A DNA stretch of 64,000 nucleotides from an uncultured Clostridia bacterium (GTDB lineage: Bacteria > Bacillota > Clostridia > UBA1381): positions 62,001-126,000 of the forward strand of contig CAKSSN010000005.1 in NCBI GenBank assembly GCA_934489015.1, written 5' to 3'. Position 1 is the stretch's first letter. Each line of letters opens with the position of its first letter. Both the position numbers and the translations under genes were made by a program. The notes under the pieces are model-generated. The model did not search any database and was not told the DNA's origin. It saw nothing but the letters and a program-made list of their open reading frames with translations. Below, one piece after another: positions 32,260-41,477 of this stretch.

Positions 32260-34290
32260 ATGGAGCTTTTATCACCGGCAGGGTCGTATGAGGCTCTGCG
32301 CGCAGCGGTTCAGAGCGGAGCGGACGCGGTATATCTCGGCGGCAGCAGCTTCGGCGCAAGAAGAAGCGCAAAAAATTTCACTATAGATGAAATGAAAAAA
32401 TGGATTGATTACTGCCATATATATAACGTAAAGGTTTATGTGACGGTGAACACTCTTATAAAAGACAGCGAGCTTTATGAGCTTTCGCAGTATGTTCGCG
32501 ATTTGTCGGATATAGGCGCTGACGCGGTGCTTGTTCAGGATTTCGGTGCGGTGAAAATAATAAAAAAATGCGCGCCGCAGCTTCCTGTTCATGCAAGCAC
32601 GCAGATGACCGCAACCGATACGGACGACGTTTTGTTTCTTCAAAAGCTCGGCTTTGAAAGGGTTGTGCTTTCAAGAGAGCTTCCCTTTGAAGAGATAAAG
32701 AAAATTTCGGAAAACACCTCGTGTGAGCTTGAGGTTTTTGTTCACGGCGCGATTTGTATGTGCTATTCGGGGCAGTGCCTTTTCAGCAGCATTGTCGGCG
32801 GCAGAAGCGGAAACAGGGGCGCGTGCGCACAGCCGTGCAGGCTTCCTTATACGATTGTTGACAGCGTGGGGAAAAAGGCTTTCGGCGGCTATGTACTAAG
32901 CCCATATGATTTATGCCTTGTTTCGCAGCTTGACAAGCTTAAAAAAATCGGCGTAAGCTCTCTTAAAATAGAGGGCAGACTGAAGCGGTGCGAATATGTT
33001 TCGGCGGTTACGGGCATTTACAGAAAATATATTGATAATCCGTGTGCTGTCGAAAAAAGCGATATGACAGAGCTTAAAAACGCGTTTGCGCGCGGCTTTA
33101 CAACGGGACTGTTCGGCGGCGAGGGCGCGAAAATGATAAATCACAAAAATCCGTCAAATGCAGCGCCGAATATCTTTTCGCAGGAGGCAAAGCACAGATG
33201 CGGCGAGAATGTGTTTGAGAGAAAAATTCCTGTCAGCATAAGCGCTTCAATGCGGCTTGGAGAAAAAGTCGGCGTTTACTTTTCGGACGGTGAGCATTAT
33301 GCTTATGCGCAGTCGGACAAAGAGTGCGAAAAGGCGGTTAATGCCGCCGTAAGCGAGGAAAAGCTAAAGAGCAGTCTTATGAAGCTCGGCGCTGCGCCGT
33401 ATGAATGTGAAGAAATAGAAACGGACGCCGAGAGCGGCGTTTCAATTCCGATTTCGGAAATAAATCTTGTAAGGCGGCGCGCGGCGGAGGAACTTTCAAG
33501 GCAAAGAGCGGAGCGCGAAAAGAGGAAAACGTTTGATTTTGACTTTAACAGAAGCGCTTCGGCGGCGCGAGGCGAAATATTTATCGCCTGCGACGTTTCA
33601 ACAAAGGAGCAGGCGGCTCTTGCCGAAAAAATGGGTATAAAGAGAATTTATTATCCGCGCGGCATAAAGATAAATGCCGAAAAGTCGATAGTAAAATGCG
33701 CAGAGGTAACGCGCTATGACGCTTTCGGCACAAAATGCGTTATGATAAATAATGCCGGAGAAATAAGAAAACACGGCGGCGCCGAGCTTTTCGGCGGTGC
33801 AAGGCTTAATATTACAAATTCCGAGTCGCTTTCGTTTTATTCGGAATATCTTTCCGACGCGGTTTTGTCGCCGGAGCTTAATTTAAAAGAAATTGAGCAG
33901 ATTAACAAATGCATACCCGTCGGCGTAATCGGCTACGGAAAGCTCGATTTAATGCTTACCGCTGCCTGCCCGCTAAAAAATGCGGGGCTTTGTCAAAATC
34001 ACAGACAAAAATATCGTCTTCGCGACAGAATGGGAAACGTTATGCCGCTTATCTGTACGGATAGCTGCAATATGCGCATTTTAAACTCAAAGCCTGTTTA
34101 TATGGCGGATAAGGCGGAGGATATTATAAAAAGCGGAGTTTCGTTTGTGATTTTGAAATTTACCGATGAGAAAACGGATGAGTGCGAGAGGATAATTTCC
34201 GATTATATTTCGGCGCTTTCGGGCAATGCGGTGCACAAGCCGGCGGAAAATACATTCACAAGAGGTCATTTCTACAGAGGTGTAAAGTGA
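32260..34290 (+). CDS. U32-family protein (RlhA-like, with DUF3656-type C-terminus)
   Basis: A 676-residue member of the so-called peptidase U32 family. The N-terminal TIM-barrel region (MELLSPAGSYEALRAAVQSG) is followed by the cysteine cluster CYSGQC ... GACAQPCRLPY (about residues 168-192), which in characterised members (TrhP, RlhA, UbiU/V) supports an Fe-S cluster and RNA or ubiquinone hydroxylation rather than proteolysis. The long form with an extra C-terminal domain is like RlhA, which makes 5-hydroxycytidine in 23S rRNA. The exact target is inferred. Its stop overlaps the maf start (TGATG). Confidence 0.85.
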   Translation: MELLSPAGSYEALRAAVQSGADAVYLGGSSFGARRSAKNFTIDEMKKWIDYCHIYNVKVYVTVNTLIKDSELYELSQYVRDLSDIGADAVLVQDFGAVKIIKKCAPQLPVHASTQMTATDTDDVLFLQKLGFERVVLSRELPFEEIKKISENTSCELEVFVHGAICMCYSGQCLFSSIVGGRSGNRGACAQPCRLPYTIVDSVGKKAFGGYVLSPYDLCLVSQLDKLKKIGVSSLKIEGRLKRCEYVSAVTGIYRKYIDNPCAVEKSDMTELKNAFARGFTTGLFGGEGAKMINHKNPSNAAPNIFSQEAKHRCGENVFERKIPVSISASMRLGEKVGVYFSDGEHYAYAQSDKECEKAVNAAVSEEKLKSSLMKLGAAPYECEEIETDAESGVSIPISEINLVRRRAAEELSRQRAEREKRKTFDFDFNRSASAARGEIFIACDVSTKEQAALAEKMGIKRIYYPRGIKINAEKSIVKCAEVTRYDAFGTKCVMINNAGEIRKHGGAELFGGARLNITNSESLSFYSEYLSDAVLSPELNLKEIEQINKCIPVGVIGYGKLDLMLTAACPLKNAGLCQNHRQKYRLRDRMGNVMPLICTDSCNMRILNSKPVYMADKAEDIIKSGVSFVILKFTDEKTDECERIISDYISALSGNAVHKPAENTFTRGHFYRGVK

Positions 34291-34886
34291 TGAATAAAAA
34301 AATAATTTTAGCGTCAGGCTCTCCGAGAAGACGTGAAATACTTGAAAATATAGGACTTGATTTCAGCGTTTCGGTTTCAAATGCCGATGAGAGCGCCGTT
34401 TCGCCGCAGGGTATACCGGTGGGGATATACGTCCAGGAGCTTGCCATGCTAAAAGCTGCCGCAAGCGCCAAAACAGCCGAGCGTGGTGCGCTTGTAATCG
34501 GCGCTGATACGGTTGTTTCGCTTGACGGAAAAATACTTACAAAGCCGACGGACGAAAACGACGCTTTTGAAATGCTGACGGCGCTTTCGGGTAAAACTCA
34601 TGAGGTTTACACCGGAATTTGCGTTACCGATACTTCGGATATGAAAAGCGTTTGCAGGTCCGCGTGTACAAAGGTAACCTTTTCGCCTCTGACGGAGAAA
34701 ATAGTGCACGCTTATATACAAACGGGCGAGCCGTCCGATAAGGCGGGCGCATACGGCATACAGGGCAAGGGTGCGCTTCTTGTTGAAAAAATAGACGGCG
34801 ATTATTTTAATGTTGTAGGACTTCCGGTAAAGCTTTTGTCGGAAATCTTAAGAGATGAATTTGACTTTGAAGTGTTTGGCGTATAA
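34290..34886 (+). CDS. maf: Maf-family nucleotide pyrophosphatase
   Basis: House-cleaning hydrolase acting on non-canonical or methylated NTPs and linked to septum control in Bacillus. The 198-residue protein starts IILASGSPRRREIL and has the catalytic VIGADTVVSLDGKIL, KPTDENDA and SDKAGAYGIQGKG motifs. The frame is open 36 codons upstream, but the ATG at 34290 overlaps the U32 stop and has GGTG upstream. It directly precedes mreB, the classical maf-mreBCD-minCD arrangement of Bacillota. Confidence 0.93.
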   Translation: MNKKIILASGSPRRREILENIGLDFSVSVSNADESAVSPQGIPVGIYVQELAMLKAAASAKTAERGALVIGADTVVSLDGKILTKPTDENDAFEMLTALSGKTHEVYTGICVTDTSDMKSVCRSACTKVTFSPLTEKIVHAYIQTGEPSDKAGAYGIQGKGALLVEKIDGDYFNVVGLPVKLLSEILRDEFDFEVFGV

Positions 34887-34928
34887 TAAAAAAGCTTGCA
34901 GATTTAGTTAGAAAGGATTTAGTTTTAA

Positions 34929-35918
34929 ATGGGATTGTTTTCAAAAAGTCTTGGAATAGATTTGGGAACCGTAAACACAAGAATATATAAAGAGGGCAGC
35001 GGAATAATACTTTCGGAGCCGTCCGTTGTAGCTCTTGACAGGCTTGACGGAAAAATTCTTGCCGTCGGCACAGAGGCAAACGAAATGATCGGCAGAACGC
35101 CTGACAGCATTGTTGCCGTGCGCCCGATAAAAGACGGAGTAATTGCCGATTTTGACATAACGCGCGCAATGCTCAGAAGCTTTATTTCAGACAGCAGCGC
35201 GGGCGGAATTTTAAAGCCGCGCGTTCTTGTTGCAATTCCGTGCGGCATTACTGAGGTTGAAAAGCGCGCAGTAGAGGAAGCTGCCATAACCTCAGGTGCA
35301 AAATCCGTTTCGTTTATTGAAGAGCCTATGGCGGCGGCTGTCGGCGCAGGTCTTGACACGGACGGCGCAAACGGTGCGATGGTGGTTGACATAGGCGGCG
35401 GAACGAGCGAGATTGCCGTTATAAGTCTTGGCGGAATTGTTTCTTCAAGGTCTGTCAGAATAGCCGGCGACGCGCTTGACAGCTCAATAATAAATTATGT
35501 AAAAAAGGAGCTCGGAATAAATATAGGCGACCGCATGGCAGAAGAGGTTAAAATATCTGTCGGAAACGCGTTTGACGACGGAGAAGAAAAAACGTTTACG
35601 GTCAGAGGGCGCGACGTTTCGTCCGGACTTCCAAAGCAGGCGCAGATAAATTCCGCACAGGCAAGGGAAGCTATGAAGGATAATATCGGCGAGATTATGG
35701 ACGCGATTAAAATAACGCTTGAGCATACGCCGCCGGAGCTTGCTTCGGACGTTATGGAAAACGGAATTGTCATAACGGGCGGCGGAGCTAAAATAAAAGG
35801 TCTTTGCAGCCTTATAAAATCGGAGCTTGACATTGACGCGCGTATAGCAGAAAACGCGTCCGACTGCGTTGCGACCGGCACGGGCGAAATGCTCGGCAGG
35901 CTTGCCGGGAGAAAATAG
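34929..35918 (+). CDS. mreB: Rod-shape actin homologue MreB
   Basis: Membrane-associated actin-like filament protein that guides sidewall peptidoglycan synthesis. The 329-residue protein has the phosphate-1 loop GIDLGTVNTR, phosphate-2 VVDIGGGTSEIAV and adenosine motif VITGGGAKIKG. AAAGGA lies about 11 nt before the ATG. It heads mreB-mreC-mreD-PBP2-minC, whose short gaps suggest one transcript. Confidence 0.96.
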   Translation: MGLFSKSLGIDLGTVNTRIYKEGSGIILSEPSVVALDRLDGKILAVGTEANEMIGRTPDSIVAVRPIKDGVIADFDITRAMLRSFISDSSAGGILKPRVLVAIPCGITEVEKRAVEEAAITSGAKSVSFIEEPMAAAVGAGLDTDGANGAMVVDIGGGTSEIAVISLGGIVSSRSVRIAGDALDSSIINYVKKELGINIGDRMAEEVKISVGNAFDDGEEKTFTVRGRDVSSGLPKQAQINSAQAREAMKDNIGEIMDAIKITLEHTPPELASDVMENGIVITGGGAKIKGLCSLIKSELDIDARIAENASDCVATGTGEMLGRLAGRK

Positions 35919-35982
35919 CGGCGGCAAATATAAAAAAGCTGAAAACTTCCCGATTTATAAAAAAGGAGCAATATAGGATAAA

Positions 35983-36789
35983 ATGAAGAAAAAAAGGCTT
36001 GCGGCGTATTGCGCCGTGTGTATAGCGACGGTTATAGTTTTTTGCAGCATATTCGGAGATAATAATTTTTTGGTAAGCGGCGTTCGCACCGCTTTTTCTC
36101 CCGTGCTTACTCTTATATCGGGAGCGGCACATGAAATAAAGAATATGCAGATTTATTTCACGTCAATAAAAAGCTATAAGGAGCAAAATGACGCGCTTGC
36201 GGAGGAAAATGCACAGCTTAAAGCGGCGGCGCTTTCGGCTGCGGAATATAAATCGGAAAATGAGCGCCTCTCGGAGCTTCTTGATATGAAAGGCGAAATG
36301 GAAAACCGCTTTGAAACGGTTGCGGCAAAGGTGGTTTCCTATGAGCCTAACAACTGGTATGATACGATTGTTATAAACAAAGGTACGTGGAGCGGAATAA
36401 AGCCGGGTGACGCGGTTATTGCGCCGGGCGGAGTTGTCGGCAGAGTCACGCAGGCAGGCGCCGGCTACAGCGTTATTTCAACAATTTTAAGCAGTGAAAA
36501 TTCCGTTGCGGTGAGAATAATAAGATGCGGACTTTTATCCGTTGTTGAGGGCGATGCGGCTCTTTCAAAGCAGAAAAAATGCCGCATGAGCTTTATAGAC
36601 GATACGGGCGATATAAAGCTTGGCGACACGCTCGAAACAACGGGCGCGGGCGGAATTTATCCTGAGGGCATAAGCGTCGGTACTGTTAAGGAGATAAAGG
36701 CTGAAAATTCGGTGCCGTATGCGGTGGTTGAGCCGAGCGTTGATCTGTCGGAGCTTTACGAGGTTATGGTTATTGTAACGGGAAATTAA
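35983..36789 (+). CDS. mreC: Rod-shape-determining protein MreC
   Basis: Bitopic scaffold that links MreB to the PBP2/RodA elongation machinery. The 268-residue protein has an N-terminal transmembrane helix (about residues 5-24), a coiled coil (about 60-100, YKEQNDALAEENAQLK) and the C-terminal double beta-barrel (NNWYDTIVINKGTWSGIKPG and later segments). Preceded by AAAGGAG; order mreB-mreC-mreD is standard. Confidence 0.94.
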   Translation: MKKKRLAAYCAVCIATVIVFCSIFGDNNFLVSGVRTAFSPVLTLISGAAHEIKNMQIYFTSIKSYKEQNDALAEENAQLKAAALSAAEYKSENERLSELLDMKGEMENRFETVAAKVVSYEPNNWYDTIVINKGTWSGIKPGDAVIAPGGVVGRVTQAGAGYSVISTILSSENSVAVRIIRCGLLSVVEGDAALSKQKKCRMSFIDDTGDIKLGDTLETTGAGGIYPEGISVGTVKEIKAENSVPYAVVEPSVDLSELYEVMVIVTGN

Positions 36790-36828
36790 GGCTTTGTTTT
36801 AAAATGAAAGGAGCAGGGTTTCTTAAAA

Positions 36829-37320
36829 ATGAAATACATAAAGACATTCTTATGGATTTTCTTTTTATCTGTTATATATGCAAGCGGAATACTGCGCTTC
36901 GGCGGAATATCGGCAGAGCTTCTTTTTATTTTTTCGGGTGCGTTTGCGTTTAATTTTAAAAATGTGAAATCGGCGGTGCCGGTATCGGTCGTTTCGGCGG
37001 CGATAATGAGCGCTCTCGGCGGCAGAAGCTTTGCTTTTTGCATGATTTTTGTCGTTTGCTTTTCGCTTTTTTGCATTTATATCAAAAGCGGCAGAAAACC
37101 GATTTTAAAATTCGGCGCATTTTCCGTGCTTTGCTCATGCATTTTTGAAGGCGCTTTTTATACGCTTTTCTGCATGGCGGATATGAGCGTGAAGGACGCG
37201 TTTTTGCGGGTGATTATTCCGTGCGGAATATATACGGCAATTGCTTCGCCGGTGATTTTAGCGCTTATAAAGAAAAGCTTTGCGGCAAAGGAACGTTTTA
37301 TTTTTTGGCAGAGGCGGTGA
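36829..37320 (+). CDS. mreD: Rod-shape-determining protein MreD
   Basis: A 163-residue integral membrane protein with about five hydrophobic helices, the expected size and topology for MreD; sequence conservation in this family is poor, so the call depends on its position between mreC and PBP2. AAAGGAG lies further upstream than usual (about 17 nt). Confidence 0.85.
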   Translation: MKYIKTFLWIFFLSVIYASGILRFGGISAELLFIFSGAFAFNFKNVKSAVPVSVVSAAIMSALGGRSFAFCMIFVVCFSLFCIYIKSGRKPILKFGAFSVLCSCIFEGAFYTLFCMADMSVKDAFLRVIIPCGIYTAIASPVILALIKKSFAAKERFIFWQRR

Positions 37321-37326
37321 TTTGGC

Positions 37327-39369
37327 TTGTTAAATATAAATAAAAGACTCGGAATTATATATTTCGTAATTTTTGCGGCGATGACGGCGATTATTCTCAG
37401 AGTTTTTTATATGCAGATAATTCGCGGCAGCGAATATGATAAAATTGCCGGCAGCAGAATAGGTGTAAACCTTATTGACAAAGCGCCCAGAGGCGAAATA
37501 ACAGACCGCTACGGCGAAAGGCTTGTAACCAATAAGGCTTGCTACAGCCTTGCGCTTACAAAGACAAATGTAACGGACGATCAGCTAAACGGCGTTATTA
37601 TAAAAACGCTTTCGCTGCTCGATACCGATATACAGTCAACTCTTCCGATAGATGAAAATATGAATTTTACGTTTTCGGACGATAACGAAAAAAAAGAATG
37701 GTTTGAAAGCGATAAATATAAAAAGTATGTAAATTCTTCAATGACGGCTCAGGAGGCTTTTGACGCGCTTTGCGAAAAGCTATATAAAATAAGCGGCGAA
37801 TATTCGCTTTCCGACAGATATAAAATACTGTCCGTAAGGTATGAAGCGGATAAGCACGGATTTTCTCCCGTGTCGCCGTATGTTCTTGCCGACGACGTTT
37901 CAATGGAAGCGATTGCCGAAATAAAGGAGTCGGCTGACAGCTTTCCGGGAATTGTGATAACGAACAGCTACAAAAGAAAGTATGAAAACGGCGGCTATCT
38001 TTCGCACGTTCTCGGCAGAGTGGGGAAGATGAACGACGCGGAATATGAAAAATACAAGTCTCTCGGCTATAGCTACAGCGACAGCGTTGGAAAGCAGGGA
38101 GTTGAAAAGGAAGCGGAGCAGTATTTAAGAGGTACTGACGGAGTTAAGGGCAGCGGCGGCGATGACGGCGGAATTATAAACAAAACGCCGATGGTGCCGG
38201 GCGACAATGTTGTTCTTACGATAGACATGGATTTGCAGAGAACGCTTGAGGACTCGCTTAAAAAAAGAATACTTAAAATAAGCCGCGAGGGCGGAGAGAA
38301 AACGGGTAAGGACGCAAATGCCGGAGCGGCGGTTGTGGTTGACGTTAAAAACGGAGATATACTTGCCTGCGCATCATATCCGACATACGACCTTGCGGAG
38401 TTTAGCAGCAGCTACAGCACGCTTTCAAACGACAAAAACAGGCCGCTTTTAAACCGTGCGGCGAGCGGAACATATACTCCGGGTTCAACGTTTAAGCCGC
38501 TTGTTGCGGTTGCGGCTATGGAAAGCGGCAAGCTTAAGCCAAACGAGAAAATAACCGACGAGGGCATATATAAGTTTTATGAGGACTACCGTCCGCGCTG
38601 CTGGATCTGGTCTGAATATCACACGACTCACGGCAGCATAAACGTGTCGCAGGCGATTGAAAAGTCGTGTAACTATTTTTTTTACGAAACGGGCAGGCGC
38701 TGCGGAATTGATATTCTTGACTCATATGCGAGAAGCTTCGGACTCGGTCAGCTGACAGGATCTGGGCTTCCCGAAGAGGTAAGCGGATATATTGCAGGCC
38801 CGGAGAGTAAAAAGAAGCTTGTAAAAAACGTGGACGAGCAGGGCTGGTACGGAGCGGATACGCTTCAGGCCTCAATCGGTCAGTCAATCCATGCGTTTAC
38901 ACCGCTTCAGATTGCAGATTATATAAGCACTATTGCAAACGGCGGAACGTGCTATAAGCTAAATCTTATAAAGAGTGTGCGTTCGGCGTCGGACGGCAGT
39001 CTTGTTTTTGAAAGCCGTCCGGAAGCAAGGAGCAGCGTTAAAATGAGCAGTCAGACTCTCGAAGCCGTAAAGGTCGGAATGAAAAACGTTGTTGACGAGG
39101 GCTCTGCGCGTGCTATTTTCACGGGCTACCCGATAGAAATAGGCGGAAAAACCGGAACTGCGCAGCTTGGTAAAAAGTCCTCAAATAACGCGCTGTTTGC
39201 CGCTTTTGCACCGTATGACGATCCGCAGATTGCAGTCTGCGTTGTTCTTGAGCACGGCGTCAGGGGCACTAATGCAGCGTATGTTGCAAAGGATTTGTTT
39301 GACGAATATTTCGGGCTTAACGAGGAAGCCGTATCGGCGTTTAATGAAGAAAACAATCTTAACGAATAG
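37327..39369 (+). CDS. mrdA: Penicillin-binding protein 2 (elongasome transpeptidase)
   Basis: Class B PBP that cross-links sidewall peptidoglycan with RodA. The 680-residue protein has an N-terminal transmembrane anchor (about residues 9-28), a dimerisation/pedestal domain (about 50-300) and a transpeptidase domain with SxxK at Ser387 (GSTFK), SxN at 447-449 (SCN) and a KTG triad (GGKTGTAQ, about 605). The start is a TTG at 37327, 6 nt after the mreD stop, with AGGCGGTGA upstream. No rodA is adjacent here. Confidence 0.93.
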   Translation: MLNINKRLGIIYFVIFAAMTAIILRVFYMQIIRGSEYDKIAGSRIGVNLIDKAPRGEITDRYGERLVTNKACYSLALTKTNVTDDQLNGVIIKTLSLLDTDIQSTLPIDENMNFTFSDDNEKKEWFESDKYKKYVNSSMTAQEAFDALCEKLYKISGEYSLSDRYKILSVRYEADKHGFSPVSPYVLADDVSMEAIAEIKESADSFPGIVITNSYKRKYENGGYLSHVLGRVGKMNDAEYEKYKSLGYSYSDSVGKQGVEKEAEQYLRGTDGVKGSGGDDGGIINKTPMVPGDNVVLTIDMDLQRTLEDSLKKRILKISREGGEKTGKDANAGAAVVVDVKNGDILACASYPTYDLAEFSSSYSTLSNDKNRPLLNRAASGTYTPGSTFKPLVAVAAMESGKLKPNEKITDEGIYKFYEDYRPRCWIWSEYHTTHGSINVSQAIEKSCNYFFYETGRRCGIDILDSYARSFGLGQLTGSGLPEEVSGYIAGPESKKKLVKNVDEQGWYGADTLQASIGQSIHAFTPLQIADYISTIANGGTCYKLNLIKSVRSASDGSLVFESRPEARSSVKMSSQTLEAVKVGMKNVVDEGSARAIFTGYPIEIGGKTGTAQLGKKSSNNALFAAFAPYDDPQIAVCVVLEHGVRGTNAAYVAKDLFDEYFGLNEEAVSAFNEENNLNE

Positions 39370-39429
39370 ATAAATCATGCCGAAAGCGCCTTAAAAGCAG
39401 CTTTCGGCAGGCGAACGGAGGAGATTTTT

Positions 39430-40068
39430 TTGAGTAAAACCGACGCTGTTGTACTGAAAGGGACTGCGCAGGGAGTTAAAATGATTTTGGATTCCGACAC
39501 ACCCGTTATGCAGGTGCTGGAGATAATGCGCGCAAAGGTAAAAGAGGCGGAGGGGTTTTTTAAGGGCAAATGCACTGTTTTTGTATGCGGAAGAATGCTT
39601 CACAATTCCGACAGGCTGCGCATTATCTCCGTTATGCATACAATTCTTCCGGAGGCGGAGGTGTGTTTCGGAGAGCCGCACACGTCCATGCGCAGCATAT
39701 CAAGCCTTGACGTGCCCGAAAATTTTAAAAGAATTGTACCAAATCGCAGTACGATAAGATTTCACAGCGGAAATATAAAAAGCGGAGAGGCTCTTTCCGT
39801 GTCGGGCGATATTTTTGTATTCGGAAATGTTGAAGAGGGAGGTCACATTTATGCTTCCGGCAGCATTTACATAATGGGTACGCTTGCCGGAGTTGCTCAT
39901 GCCGGAGTCGAAAACGGTGATGGAGCGGTGATTGCGGCTTCAAATTTTTGCCCTGAGAGCATTTCTATCGCGGAATTAAGTGCAAATTTTGAGAATAATA
40001 CACAAAAAAACAACGCAAAAATGGCATATATCACGAATGATACAATTTTTCTTCATGATTTTTTGTAA
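39430..40068 (+). CDS. minC: Septum site-determining protein MinC
   Basis: Division inhibitor that antagonises FtsZ assembly away from midcell. The 212-residue protein has an N-terminal alpha/beta domain (about 1-95) and a C-terminal right-handed beta-helix (about 110-205) with VSGDIFVFGNVEEGG and YASGSIYIMGTLAGVAHAG. It starts at TTG with GGAGGAG 8 nt upstream. It follows PBP2 by 60 nt; minD has its own promoter downstream. Confidence 0.92.
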   Translation: MSKTDAVVLKGTAQGVKMILDSDTPVMQVLEIMRAKVKEAEGFFKGKCTVFVCGRMLHNSDRLRIISVMHTILPEAEVCFGEPHTSMRSISSLDVPENFKRIVPNRSTIRFHSGNIKSGEALSVSGDIFVFGNVEEGGHIYASGSIYIMGTLAGVAHAGVENGDGAVIAASNFCPESISIAELSANFENNTQKNNAKMAYITNDTIFLHDFL

Positions 40069-40074
40069 AAAATA

Positions 40075-40103
40075 TAGACAAACGGAATTATTTGTGGTAT
40101 AAT
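40075..40103 (+). promoter_or_regulatory. minD promoter
   Basis: TAGACA (40075-40080), 17-nt spacer, TATAAT (40098-40103) with extended TG, just after the minC stop. It closely resembles the upp promoter, including an ACAAA ... TTTGT inverted pair in the spacer. Confidence 0.8.
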
Positions 40104-40197
40104 AATAGTATGGGGTAAGTGAGAACAAAAAAGCCGCAGAAAATCCGGGAGTGTTTTTCGGGTGATTTTGGCTTTGGAAATGGAGTTAATGTTTATA

Positions 40198-40971
40198 ATG
40201 GGTAAAATAATTATAATAGCTTCGGGAAAAGGCGGAGTCGGCAAAACAACCGTAACCGCTCAGCTCGGTATTGCCCTTAGCGCGAGAGGAAAGAGAGTTC
40301 TTGTGTCGGATATTGATTTCGGACTGAGAAATCTCGATATTGCTCTGGGCGCTGAAAGCAGTGTTGTATATGACGTGCTTGACTGTGTTGACGGAAGATG
40401 TACTCTTGATGAGGCAGTAATTAAGATTAACGACAATTTGCTGCTTTTGCCTGCGTCGCAGAGCCGGAGACTAAAATATGTCGACATGAATAAGGTGAGC
40501 GGATTTATTTCGTCCGTTTCGGAAAAATTCGATTACATACTGCTTGACGCACCGGCAGGTGTCGGAGAAGCGCTTGAAAAATGCGCGGTCTGCGCCGATG
40601 AGGCGTTTATTATAGTAAGGCCGTATCTGTCAAGCGTCCGCGACGCCGACAGGTGTATTGATGTTCTGGAGGAAAACGGAGTTGAAAAAGCGTCGCTTAT
40701 TATAAACGATGCGGACGGCGCGCTTATAAAAAGCGGAGTGATGATGACTCCCGATTCGATAGCGGATTTGCTCGGTATACAGGTTTTGGGTATAGTTCCG
40801 CATGACGAAAGCGTTTTGACGGGCGCGGGGCTTTCGGAAGGCTCGATTGCCGCAAAAGCGTTTTCAAATATTTCGGGCAGAATGCTTGGGGAAAAAATTC
40901 CCGTCGTAAGCCTTGATGAAAAGAAGGGCGGCTTCGGCAGCAGGATAAAAAAGCTTTTAAAATTTAAATAA
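40198..40971 (+). CDS. minD: Septum site-determining ATPase MinD
   Basis: Deviant Walker A ATPase that recruits MinC to the membrane. The 257-residue protein has GKGGVGKTT near its N-terminus, switch regions (DIDFGLRNLD, LLDAPAGVG) and a basic amphipathic membrane-targeting helix at the C-terminus (SRIKKLLKFK). In-frame ATGs at 40180 and 40189 are possible starts; the ATG at 40198 gives the conserved N-terminus and lies 12 nt from GGAG, a spacing common here. No minE follows; the next gene is mgsA. Confidence 0.93.
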   Translation: MGKIIIIASGKGGVGKTTVTAQLGIALSARGKRVLVSDIDFGLRNLDIALGAESSVVYDVLDCVDGRCTLDEAVIKINDNLLLLPASQSRRLKYVDMNKVSGFISSVSEKFDYILLDAPAGVGEALEKCAVCADEAFIIVRPYLSSVRDADRCIDVLEENGVEKASLIINDADGALIKSGVMMTPDSIADLLGIQVLGIVPHDESVLTGAGLSEGSIAAKAFSNISGRMLGEKIPVVSLDEKKGGFGSRIKKLLKFK

Positions 40972-40986
40972 TGGAGGTTAATAACT

Positions 40987-41391
40987 GTGAATATTGCATT
41001 GATAGCACACGATAAGAAGAAAGAGCTTATGGTTCAGTTTTGCATTGCTTATAAGGGTATTCTTGAAAAACATGTACTTTTCGCAACCGGGACAACAGGA
41101 AAGCTTATAATAGAGGGAACAGGCCTCAATGTATACAGATTTTTGTCAGGACCTCAGGGCGGCGACCAGCAAATCGGCGCGCGAATTGCCTACAATGAAA
41201 TAGATCTCGTTTTGTTTTTCCGTGACCCGCTGTGCGCGGAGGGCTACGAGCCTGATGTATTTTCTCTTTTGAGATTATGCGATTTGCAAAATATACCTAT
41301 AGCAACAAATGTTGCAACTGCTGAGGTGCTTATTCACGGTCTTGATCGTGGTGATCTCGATTGGCGTGATATTGTCAATCCGAAAAAATAA
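40987..41391 (+). CDS. mgsA: Methylglyoxal synthase homologue (atypical active site)
   Basis: Methylglyoxal synthase converts dihydroxyacetone phosphate to methylglyoxal, bypassing lower glycolysis. The 134-residue protein has the family core: AHD (His8), GTTGKLI, GGDQQIGA with catalytic Asp60, and IPIATNVATAE. However, the segment that normally reads PHEPD or PHDPD is GYEPD, so the conserved histidine (His98 in E. coli numbering) is tyrosine (Tyr87). Activity may be reduced or altered. The GTG start has GGAGG upstream. It follows minD by 15 nt, so it is likely co-transcribed. Confidence 0.85.
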   Translation: MNIALIAHDKKKELMVQFCIAYKGILEKHVLFATGTTGKLIIEGTGLNVYRFLSGPQGGDQQIGARIAYNEIDLVLFFRDPLCAEGYEPDVFSLLRLCDLQNIPIATNVATAEVLIHGLDRGDLDWRDIVNPKK

Positions 41392-41477
41392 GGAATATTT
41401 GTTCGGCACAGAAAACTGTTTTACGCAGTTGCGCCGAATTTGTATATGATTATGAAGTATGAAAGGACATGAGTGTT

